Assembly (NCBI GenBank): GCA_030600525.1
Contig: JAUVLX010000245.1
Span: 1 to 5,597 of the forward strand
Length of the DNA: 5,597 nucleotides
Direction of reading: 5' to 3'
From: Desulfobulbus sp.
GTDB lineage: Bacteria; Desulfobacterota; Desulfobulbia; Desulfobulbales; Desulfobulbaceae
Positions 1-5,597 of the stretch are shown here, in pieces. The position numbers were made by a program, and so were the translations under genes. The stretch's first letter is position 1, and each line of letters begins with the position of its first letter. Below the pieces are notes generated by a model that was not told the origin of the DNA, did not search any database, and saw only the letters and a list, made by a program, of their open reading frames with translations.

Positions 1-3
1 CGA

Positions 4-2289
4 ATGAGAAACGTGGGTTATTATACTGTAGCCATTGTGGTTATTACTTTACTGGTAATTTTATCTGGCTGTAAAGATGATGCAAAAGATAAAGAAATCC
101 ACCTGAAAAAGGCAATGGTCTATATTGAAGAGGCAAAGCAAAAAGAAGCAATAATTGAACTCCGCAATGCCATCCAGATAGATCCAAAGTTTGCTGAGGC
201 TCGCTATCAACTAGGTCTCCTGTACCTAGAGGACGGAAACCCTCGCCAGGCCTTTAGTGAACTACAACGTGCCGCAACACTTGATCCTGACAATCTTGAT
301 GCTAAGGTAAAAACCGCTGAATTTTACCTTCTGGGCCGACAAAAAGAAGAGGCCAGAAATGCCCTTGATGACGTATTAGTCAAAGAGCCGAATAACAAAG
401 ATGGCCTTGCCCTGCTTGCCAACCTTGAACTTATCGAGGGGAACACTGACCTAGCTCTGGCGGCTATTGACAAAGCGCTTTCCATCACGCCAGATGAAGA
501 CCGCTTTTATTCAATTAAAGGGAGAATTTTAGCAGTTAGCAAAGAAAACAAAAAAGCAGAAGCTGCTTTCACCAAAGCACTGGAGCTCAACAACCAGAAA
601 CAAGGCAACTATGTTACCTTGGTTTCGTTTTATTTGAGCCAGCAGCAGTTTGACAAGGCCGAGAAAGTACTAGAGGGTATGGCTAAAGCTTTTCCGAAAT
701 CACCGCAACCGTATCTACAGATGGCCTCTCTCTCCCTGCGACAAAATGACATCGACGGTGCTGAACAGAAGCTGCTCAAGGCGATGGAGGTTGCCCCCGA
801 CAATGCAGGGCTGAAAGTTTCTGTAGCTGATTTCTTTAGCAAGCGTGGCAAAAAAGAGGACGCCGAACGTCTGTACAAAGAGGCGATTGAAACTTCTGAG
901 ACTCCTGAAAACATCAAAGCAAAACTTGCTGACTTCTACTTTGAGCAACGTAAATTTGACCAAGCCAAGCAAATAATGGAAGAAGTGCTTAGTAGCAACC
1001 CTAAAAACGGTGGCGCCAAGCTAGTGCAGGCCAAATTTTATCTTAACGACGGAAAACCGAGAGAAGCATTAGATATCGCATCTGCCTTGACCGGTGACTA
1101 CCCCAAGTGGGGCGAAGTCTTTTTCGTTAAAGCCATAGCGCATAGTAATCTTAAGCAAATTGATCTTGCTAAAAATGCTTTACTGGAAACGATTGAGAAA
1201 AACCCTGGCCATGCCAAGGCACACTCCATGCTGGCACTACTCTACCTCCAAGAAGGCAATTTCGATGAAGCTAAAAAAGAGGCTGCTATTGCCTTGAAAA
1301 TAGATTCAAAAAATTTCCAAGCCGCCATGCTACTTGCTAAAGGGGTCCTTTTTTCCAAGGAATTTGAAAATGCGGAAAAGATGTTCTCCGAACTCGATGC
1401 AAAAGTTCCGAACAATCCTGAAATTTTAGGAAACCTTGGCCTGGCCTATCTTGGTCTCAAGCAACCGGATAAAGCCAAAGCAGCGTTTGAAAAAATCATG
1501 GCAGTCCAACCTGGCAATGCAAAAGCGTTCACCTTTTTGCTTAAGCTTTCACAGGAAAAAGGCAAGGACAAGGATGCATTAGTTGCGATGACTCGCAAGC
1601 AAATAGACAAAGCTCCAGACAGTGCAGGACTGCAGATTTTATTTGCCAATCTCATGCTCAGTTCAAATCAACCCGAAAAAGCCTTAGAGGCATACAAAAC
1701 CGCACAGGAACTTGATCCGCAAAATCCACGTCCTTATGCGATGAGCGCATTGATCCTGAACAAACAAGGCAAAACAGAGCAGGCCATTGCCGAATATAAA
1801 GATCTACTTGTTAAACAGCCTGATACCATTGGCGCTTTCATGGGGCTAGGTGCAATCTACGAACAAACAGAAAAAACAGAACTGGCCATGGAGGCCTACA
1901 GAAATGTGCTCCAACGCAATCCCGACTTTGCACCTGCAGCCAATAACCTGGCCTGGATGATTGCTGAAAGCGCTGATCCTGACCTTGGTGAAGCCCTCCG
2001 CTTAGCAATGATTGCCAAACAGGAATTACCAGACAACGCGCATATCATAGACACACTCGGCTGGGTGCACTACAAACGTGGTTCCTACAGCCTCGCTCGC
2101 AATGAATTTTCGCAGGCTGTGGAAAAGGATAAAGATAACCCCATTCTTCGTTATCATCTTGCACTCGCTTTGTTTGGTGAAGAAAAAAAGGATGAGGCTA
2201 TTCAGCAAATGGAGCAGGTGGTCGCCAGCAAACAATCCTTTAATGAAAAAGAAGTAGCTAAAGTTTTGCTGAGGGAATGGAAGCAGTAA
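4..2289 (+). CDS. TPR-repeat lipoprotein, PrsT-like (PEP-CTERM system type)
   Basis: A 761-residue secreted lipoprotein built almost wholly of tetratricopeptide repeats. Residues 1-23 form a lipoprotein signal peptide: Arg2, a hydrophobic core, then the lipobox LSGC with Cys23 as the lipidated residue. Lys at +2 rather than Asp predicts sorting to the outer membrane. From about residue 30 to the end there are roughly 21 helical-hairpin units of about 34 residues; residues 64-97 are a clean example ending in LDPDN. The C-terminal part has NNLAW (647-651) and DTLGW (683-687), which I associate with the PrsT family of TPR lipoproteins found beside exosortase and exopolysaccharide genes. TPR arrays bind other proteins, so a scaffold role in envelope assembly or polysaccharide export is inferred. 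No exosortase gene lies in the window, so the PrsT assignment is moderate; a generic TPR lipoprotein is the alternative. The ATG is three bases from the window edge, so its ribosome site cannot be seen, but the signal peptide appears complete. Confidence 0.88.
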   Translation: MRNVGYYTVAIVVITLLVILSGCKDDAKDKEIHLKKAMVYIEEAKQKEAIIELRNAIQIDPKFAEARYQLGLLYLEDGNPRQAFSELQRAATLDPDNLDAKVKTAEFYLLGRQKEEARNALDDVLVKEPNNKDGLALLANLELIEGNTDLALAAIDKALSITPDEDRFYSIKGRILAVSKENKKAEAAFTKALELNNQKQGNYVTLVSFYLSQQQFDKAEKVLEGMAKAFPKSPQPYLQMASLSLRQNDIDGAEQKLLKAMEVAPDNAGLKVSVADFFSKRGKKEDAERLYKEAIETSETPENIKAKLADFYFEQRKFDQAKQIMEEVLSSNPKNGGAKLVQAKFYLNDGKPREALDIASALTGDYPKWGEVFFVKAIAHSNLKQIDLAKNALLETIEKNPGHAKAHSMLALLYLQEGNFDEAKKEAAIALKIDSKNFQAAMLLAKGVLFSKEFENAEKMFSELDAKVPNNPEILGNLGLAYLGLKQPDKAKAAFEKIMAVQPGNAKAFTFLLKLSQEKGKDKDALVAMTRKQIDKAPDSAGLQILFANLMLSSNQPEKALEAYKTAQELDPQNPRPYAMSALILNKQGKTEQAIAEYKDLLVKQPDTIGAFMGLGAIYEQTEKTELAMEAYRNVLQRNPDFAPAANNLAWMIAESADPDLGEALRLAMIAKQELPDNAHIIDTLGWVHYKRGSYSLARNEFSQAVEKDKDNPILRYHLALALFGEEKKDEAIQQMEQVVASKQSFNEKEVAKVLLREWKQ

Positions 2290-2373
2290 CTAGCAGGAAT
2301 AAAAGTAAAAACACGCATAGCAGTAGGGTGGTACCGCTAAACGATTACGTCAACACCTACAGAACCAATCAAA

Positions 2374-2892
2374 ATGGATAAAAGAAAAAAAGTTCTTAGT
2401 AAAGTTGCGATTAACGAACGTATCACCCAGCTTGGTAAACAAATTACCGAGGATTATGACGGTAAAAAAATTGTCCTGCTTGGCGTTCTTAATGGCGCTT
2501 TTATTTTTCTAGCAGATCTTTGTCGGGCAATTGACCTGGACCTGGAAATTGATTTTATTCGCGTTGCTAGTTATGGGGATGCAACTCATTCCTCTGGAAC
2601 AATTCGCCTATCAAAGTCATCTGAAATTGACCTCACAGGAAAAGATGTGATCCTTGTGGAAGATATCGTCGATACTGGGCACACAATGGCCTGGTTAATA
2701 AATCACTTTGCTGAAACTGGGGCGAATTCTGTAAAAATATGCACCTTAATCGACAAAACTGAACGAAGGGAAGTAAATGTGCCCATTGACTATCCAGGAT
2801 TTTCACTCAACAAAGGATTCCTGATTGGCTACGGCTTGGACCATGCTGAAATTTACCGTAACTTACCTGAAATTTTTTCACTTGATGGGTGA
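2374..2892 (+). CDS. hpt: Hypoxanthine phosphoribosyltransferase
   Basis: This cytoplasmic purine-salvage enzyme joins hypoxanthine (often also guanine) to PRPP, giving IMP or GMP and pyrophosphate. The 172 residues match the usual bacterial length. The type I PRTase PRPP-binding loop is intact at residues 92-105 (VILVEDIVDTGHTM), with the acidic pair Glu96-Asp97 and the likely catalytic Asp100. The pyrophosphate-loop region is GVLNGAF (37-43). The flexible-loop region contains SYGD (66-69), and the C-terminal purine and metal site is DHAEIYRNLPEI (156-167). The ATG follows an in-frame TAA at 2338-2340 and is the only sensible start, but no clear Shine-Dalgarno sequence precedes it, so initiation may be weak or coupled to the upstream gene. 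It lies 84 bases after the TPR lipoprotein gene and 65 bases before htpX, all co-directional. The family is certain; preference for hypoxanthine over guanine cannot be read from sequence. Confidence 0.93.
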   Translation: MDKRKKVLSKVAINERITQLGKQITEDYDGKKIVLLGVLNGAFIFLADLCRAIDLDLEIDFIRVASYGDATHSSGTIRLSKSSEIDLTGKDVILVEDIVDTGHTMAWLINHFAETGANSVKICTLIDKTERREVNVPIDYPGFSLNKGFLIGYGLDHAEIYRNLPEIFSLDG

Positions 2893-2957
2893 CGGAGTGC
2901 TCTTACGCCAACAACTAATGAGTCTATTAACCTTTTAGATCAACCAGGAACGGTCTC

Positions 2958-3791
2958 ATGAATACAGCAAAAACATTTATTTTAATGGCAGCATTGACTG
3001 CTCTTTTCATGATTGCAGGACAGGCTATGGGGGGACAACAGGGAATGATGATTGCCTTATTGTTTGCTCTGGGATTAAACTTCTTTGCCTACTGGAATTC
3101 AGATAAATTAGCATTGGCCATGAATAAGGCCCGCGAGGTTTCAGAAGCTGAAGCCCCAGACCTGCATAACATGGTCGCAGCACTTGCGGCTCGAGCACAA
3201 CTTCCCAAACCAAAAATATATGTGGTCGACAACCAGACGCCCAATGCCTTTGCAACTGGCAGAAATCCTGACCATGCCGCAGTAGCTGTTACCACCGGCA
3301 TCATGCAGGTGCTCAACCGGGATGAGTTGGAAGGAGTAATTGCCCACGAGTTGGCACACATTAAAAATCGTGACATCCTGATCAGTTCCATTGCTGCGGT
3401 TATGGCAGGTGCCATCTCTTATTTAGCAACTATGGCCCAATGGGCGATGATCTTTGGAGGACGACGCGATGATGGCGAAGGAGGCAACCCCATAGTAGCC
3501 ATTGTGATGATGATTGTTGCTCCGGTGGCCGCTTCACTCATTCAAATGGCGATTTCAAGAAGTCGGGAATATATCGCAGACGCAACCGGTGCTGAGATTT
3601 GCGGTCACCCGCAATCACTTGCCAGCGCACTGAACAAGCTATCAAATGCCAACAAGCAGATCCCTATGGATGTTAATCCTGCCTCTGCACAAATGTACAT
3701 TGTGAATCCACTGAAAGGAGGCTCAATAGCCAACCTTTTTTCCACCCACCCGCCTATGGAGGAGAGAATTAAGCGGTTGATGGCAATGTAG
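2958..3791 (+). CDS. htpX: HtpX family membrane zinc metalloprotease
   Basis: An inner-membrane M48-family protease that degrades misfolded or damaged membrane proteins, working alongside FtsH in well-studied bacteria. The 277-residue protein has two N-terminal hydrophobic segments (about 7-24 and 31-46), then the zinc motif HELAH (130-134), where His130 and His134 bind zinc and Glu131 is catalytic. Two more hydrophobic segments follow (about 143-166 and 178-198). SREYIADATGA (202-212) supplies the third zinc ligand, Glu204. FSTHPPMEERI (261-271) is the conserved C-terminal signature. All key residues are present, so it should be active. AGGA at 2946-2949, 8 bases before the ATG, supports this start. 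It is somewhat shorter than E. coli HtpX, as is common outside the enterics. Its last 23 bases overlap the end of the isomerase-like gene on the other strand, leaving no room for a private terminator after the stop codon. Confidence 0.95.
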   Translation: MNTAKTFILMAALTALFMIAGQAMGGQQGMMIALLFALGLNFFAYWNSDKLALAMNKAREVSEAEAPDLHNMVAALAARAQLPKPKIYVVDNQTPNAFATGRNPDHAAVAVTTGIMQVLNRDELEGVIAHELAHIKNRDILISSIAAVMAGAISYLATMAQWAMIFGGRRDDGEGGNPIVAIVMMIVAPVAASLIQMAISRSREYIADATGAEICGHPQSLASALNKLSNANKQIPMDVNPASAQMYIVNPLKGGSIANLFSTHPPMEERIKRLMAM

Positions 3792-4473
3792 CAAGCATTT
3801 TGGCAAAGGCAGGAGCATCAAGGCAACCTCTGCCAAGCATGATACCCTGCACCCCTGATAGTTCGAGAATCTGGCGGCCATTGCCACTCTTAACTCCGCC
3901 TCCGTACAAAACAGACTGATAACCAACCTTTTGGGCTATACTGGACACAGCAGTTTCAATAGACTCCTTGCCATGTGCTCGTTCCAACTGCTCGGCGTCT
4001 TTTGGTGTATATGCCCACTTTATTTTCAATAGATCCTGCGTATCAAAAACAGCAGTCTGTGCATTAATATTGCTCTGATCAACACAGACTATCGGCACCA
4101 GCTCTTCAGCCAGTGATTCATATACCTGTTTAGCAACATCCTGCGCTGTTTCATGAAAATAATCGCGTCGCTCGCGGTGCCCGAGCAGTGCATATTTAGC
4201 AAGACCTCGAAGCCAGGCGGCAGGTGTCGAACCGGAATAACTCCCCTGCGGATAAGGAGATACCGACTGAGCTGCAAACGATACGCCTTCAAGCTCATTC
4301 AATTTACGCGCAACTTCCTGCATGCACAAAAAGGGCACAGCAATGACCACTTCTATGCCTACCACAGGTTGATACACAGCGCTAAACTCATCACACCACA
4401 GAGTAGCTCGTGCGGGAGAAAAATTAGCCTTCCAGTTTGCCAAAACAATTTTATCTACTTGTTGCTCGCTCAT
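3769..4473 (-). CDS. Triosephosphate isomerase family protein (tpiA-like), catalytic Glu missing
   Basis: A 234-residue TIM-barrel protein homologous to triosephosphate isomerase, which interconverts dihydroxyacetone phosphate and glyceraldehyde 3-phosphate. Family features seen: LANWKAN (11-17) with the catalytic-site Asn13 and Lys15; AVPF (45-48); the dimer-loop region AAQSVSPYPQGSYSG (67-81); LLGHRERRDYF (96-106) with the electrophile His99 and Glu101; Cys130; and LYGGGV (189-194). The usual AYEPVWAIGTG segment instead reads AYTPKDAEQLERAHGKE (154-170). Thr156 (codon at 4006-4008) replaces the proton-abstracting Glu, and the GTG phosphate-gripping loop is gone. The GGS phosphate site is GGG, and the last phosphate loop reads GRGCLD. 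Homology on both sides stays in frame, so a frameshift does not explain it. The protein is shorter than the usual 250 or so residues. AAGGA (4480-4484, reverse strand) sits 6 bases before the ATG. Automated pipelines would call it tpiA; I infer a weak, altered or lost isomerase activity, with a true TpiA presumably elsewhere. Confidence 0.82.
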   Translation of the reverse strand: MSEQQVDKIVLANWKANFSPARATLWCDEFSAVYQPVVGIEVVIAVPFLCMQEVARKLNELEGVSFAAQSVSPYPQGSYSGSTPAAWLRGLAKYALLGHRERRDYFHETAQDVAKQVYESLAEELVPIVCVDQSNINAQTAVFDTQDLLKIKWAYTPKDAEQLERAHGKESIETAVSSIAQKVGYQSVLYGGGVKSGNGRQILELSGVQGIMLGRGCLDAPAFAKMLATLPSTA

Positions 4474-4512
4474 ATAGAGTCCTTAAGCATCACACCTTCC
4501 CCCACTAAACCT

Positions 4513-4578
4513 GGGAGACAGATCGAAGTCTACGCTATCTAATTTTCATAAAAAACCATGAAAAAAAGATCTGTCCCC
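4513..4578. repeat. Palindromic repeat with GACAGATC ends
   Basis: An inverted repeat of about 66 bases. The outer arms are GGGAGACAGATC (4513-4524) and GATCTGTCCCC (4568-4578), with eight perfect pairs, then G-C pairs after a bulge. A second stem lies inside: TTTTCAT (4543-4549) against ATGAAAA (4558-4564). The arms read GGGGACAGATC on the reverse strand, a sequence style I associate with dispersed short palindromes of the REP type mobilised by IS200/IS605-like (RAYT) transposases. That link is an inference, and no transposase is present here. It fills most of the gap between the yggU stop and the isomerase-like start. It could also fold in the transcript and affect read-through between those genes. 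Confidence 0.55.
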
Positions 4579-4619
4579 TAGCACCTTTCCAACAATAGAA
4601 ATATTTGAAAAATGTGCTT

Positions 4620-4907
4620 TTAAATATCAAGAACATCTCGGAGTTGCTCTTCTTTAATACCTGCTATTTTGATTACTTTGTTACGATTTTGGTGACCACT
4701 CTGCAATGATACAGACGATTTTGACACATGCAGCAGCTTAGCGAAAAAAGCAAGTAAGGCCTTATTGGCTTTGCCGTCTACCGGCGGGGTGGTCAGACGA
4801 ATTTTGAGTGCATCACCATGTATCCCCGCAATCTCGTTTTTGCTAGCTCTGGGCTGAACATACACCCTAACCACCACCCCCTCGTCATGAATGGTGTAAG
4901 GCACCAT
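4620..4907 (-). CDS. yggU: YggU/DUF167 family protein (UPF0235)
   Basis: A small 95-residue cytoplasmic protein of the DUF167 family, whose biochemical function is not established. The family signature is plain: VQPRASKNEIAGIHGDALKIR (17-37) followed by LTTPPVDGKANKALLAFFAK (38-57), the conserved stretch of a compact alpha/beta fold. Length matches E. coli YggU (about 96 residues). The start lies 13 bases after the yggT stop. A weak Shine-Dalgarno AAGG (4919-4922, reverse strand) overlaps that stop codon with an 11-base spacing, so translation may be coupled to yggT. The yggT-yggU pairing is widely conserved in Gram-negative bacteria, which supports both names. Confidence 0.93.
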   Translation of the reverse strand: MVPYTIHDEGVVVRVYVQPRASKNEIAGIHGDALKIRLTTPPVDGKANKALLAFFAKLLHVSKSSVSLQSGHQNRNKVIKIAGIKEEQLRDVLDI

Positions 4908-4920
4908 CTCGAAGCAAACC

Positions 4921-5217
4921 TTACTGAAGTGCCATAGCTATCTGTTGCAAGGTCGGCACCAGAAAGCTCTGAATAAAAATAACAGCCAGGATAAGAAGCA
5001 TAGGGCTCAAATCAAGCCCGCCCATGGGGGGCAGCACTCTCCGAATTTTAGAAAGTACCGGTTCTGTGATTTGGATAAGAAAACGGACGATGGGATTATA
5101 AGGATCAGCATTGACCCAGGAAATAACAGCGCGACCAATTATCACCCAGATATAGGCACTCAGCACAAAGTTCAACAATTTGGCCACTGCTAAAAGAAAA
5201 TTACTAAGCATAAACAT
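4921..5217 (-). CDS. yggT: YggT family integral membrane protein, single domain
   Basis: A 98-residue inner-membrane protein with two predicted membrane helices (about 4-30 and 71-92). The family motif between them is clear: GRAVISWVNADPYNPIV (28-44), ITEPVLSKIRRVLPP (50-64) and GGLDLSPMLL (66-75). Its function is poorly defined; members have been linked to osmotic tolerance and, in some lineages, sit near cell-division genes. E. coli YggT has two such domains (about 188 residues); this one has one, a common form elsewhere. The frame is open back to 5394, but I choose the ATG at 5215-5217. AGAGGA (5225-5230, reverse strand) lies 7 bases before it, the family homology begins there, and the extra upstream codons would run through a repeat element. 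An ATG two codons later (5209-5211) is possible but badly spaced. It is the first gene of a pair with yggU. Confidence 0.92.
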   Translation of the reverse strand: MFMLSNFLLAVAKLLNFVLSAYIWVIIGRAVISWVNADPYNPIVRFLIQITEPVLSKIRRVLPPMGGLDLSPMLLILAVIFIQSFLVPTLQQIAMALQ

Positions 5218-5224
5218 GAGAGAA

Positions 5225-5230
5225 TCCTCT
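5225..5230 (-). promoter_or_regulatory. Ribosome binding site fixing the yggT start
   Basis: AGAGGA on the reverse strand, 7 bases before the ATG at 5217. It decides between the 98-residue and the extended 157-residue reading of yggT in favour of the short form. Confidence 0.75.
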
Positions 5231-5253
5231 GTATTCCTATGTATTGTATATTG

Positions 5254-5525
5254 GTAAGCGTTCACCAGCACCCCACGGAGTCTGCGCGTACCTCTGCACA
5301 CGATTAGGCTACCGTGCATAGATGAGCCTGTTGATTTACTGTCTTTTCGCCCAATCTCTTCGTTATGCTGAAAAAATAATCCTCGGAATATCAACTATAT
5401 GCCTGTGGTTATTTTTCCAGCATGCCTCGACTTTGAACGAAAATCCTATTAAATCAACAGACTCATAGATAGGCTATAGCCCGTCAACCTATTTGCGCAC
5501 ATATGGAGCACTGCTAAACGCTTAC
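5254..5525. mobile_element. MITE-like imperfect palindrome with IS66-type ends
   Basis: About 272 bases forming one long imperfect inverted repeat centred near 5392. Both ends read GTAAGCGTT inwards (5254-5262, and 5517-5525 on the reverse strand; nine of nine). The strongest middle block is 5322-5338 against 5450-5466 (16 of 17 pair). A third block near the centre is 5365-5379 against 5409-5423 (14 of 15). Between the blocks the arms still align with small gaps. It has no credible reading frame. IS66-family insertion sequences characteristically begin GTAA at both ends, so a non-autonomous IS66-related miniature element is the best reading. The 8-base flanks (5246-5253 and 5526-5533) do not match, so there is no visible target duplication, and the element may be old. 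It ends 36 bases before the yggT start and so must have replaced, moved or supplied that gene's promoter. Confidence 0.6.
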
Positions 5526-5556
5526 AGCCATGGTATTCAAACTTTTTGTGTTACCC

Positions 5557-5569
5557 GGTGAACGGTTAC
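5557..5569. repeat. Extra IS66-type terminal repeat
   Basis: GGTGAACGGTTAC. Its reverse complement matches 5254-5266 at 12 of 13 positions, better than the 5513-5525 copy does. It lies in the same orientation as that copy, 44 bases further out. It may be the true right end of a longer element, or the end of a second, mostly decayed one. The last 28 bases of the window hold nothing I recognise. Confidence 0.45.
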
Positions 5570-5597
5570 AAAATTTACTTCTGTTTAGATTTAAAGG

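Noticed and set aside
2290..2373. Complete T-box riboswitch upstream of hpt
   Set aside because: Only 84 bases separate the genes; there is no specifier stem or terminator with a T-run, and hpt is not a usual T-box target. Only the core motif is present.
3089..3415. Open frame of 108 codons on the - strand inside htpX
   Set aside because: It is opposite the HELAH-containing core of htpX and shows no protein family character.
3900..4100. Frameshift or pseudogene explaining the missing AYEP motif in the isomerase-like gene
   Set aside because: The frame is continuous from LANWKAN through GHRERR to LYGGGV and the C-terminal end, with a proper ribosome site and stop codon and no internal stop.
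4153..4542. Open frame of 129 codons on the + strand
   Set aside because: It lies opposite the conserved isomerase-like gene and runs into the palindromic repeat; it has no family features, so it is a shadow frame.
4513..4578. Rho-independent terminator after yggU
   Set aside because: The arms are 43 bases apart, the inner stem is AT-rich, and no T-run follows the outer stem in the direction of transcription; it fits a repeat element better.
4945..5193. Open frame of 82 codons on the + strand
   Set aside because: It is antisense to well-conserved yggT; its composition (many Lys, Gln, Asn, His) and lack of motifs mark it as a shadow.
5218..5394. N-terminal extension of yggT to a 157-residue protein starting at 5394
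   Set aside because: The extra 59 residues resemble no YggT sequence, run through the palindromic element, and would ignore a good ribosome site 7 bases before the ATG at 5217.
5253..5566. Eight-base target duplication flanking the IS66-like element
   Set aside because: Flanks at 5246-5253 were compared with 5526-5533 and with 5570-5577; neither pair matches.

Overview
The window is ordinary bacterial chromosome of moderate GC content, packed with genes on both strands. The gene set is a long TPR lipoprotein, a 172-residue hypoxanthine phosphoribosyltransferase, a short HtpX, a one-domain YggT and a YggU/DUF167 protein. Together with the style of the proteins, this suggests a Gram-negative bacterium, most likely deltaproteobacterial (Desulfobacterota-like). 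That placement is inferred from protein character, not from a marker gene.

Left half (4-3791, + strand): a TPR-repeat outer-membrane lipoprotein resembling PrsT of PEP-CTERM/exosortase systems, then hpt (purine salvage), then htpX (membrane zinc protease for protein quality control). The three genes run in one direction with gaps of 84 and 65 bases and no convincing terminator between them, so they may be co-transcribed although their functions are unrelated.

Right half (3769-5217, - strand): yggT and yggU form a tight pair 13 bases apart, followed after a repeat-bearing gap by a triosephosphate isomerase family gene. That last gene runs into htpX tail to tail, and the two coding regions overlap by 23 bases. 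The isomerase homologue is the most unusual gene here. It keeps the N-x-K and GHxERR motifs, but has Thr where the catalytic Glu of the AYEP motif should be, and lacks the normal loop-6 phosphate-gripping sequence.

Noncoding DNA: 4513-4578 holds a palindromic repeat bounded by GACAGATC/GATCTGTC. The 380 bases upstream of yggT (5218-5597) contain no credible gene. Most of that stretch (5254-5525) is a long imperfect palindrome whose ends read GTAAGCGTT, like the ends of IS66-family insertion sequences. It looks like a miniature non-coding transposable element, with another IS66-like end just beyond it (5557-5569). I found no CRISPR array, rRNA, tRNA or defence system.
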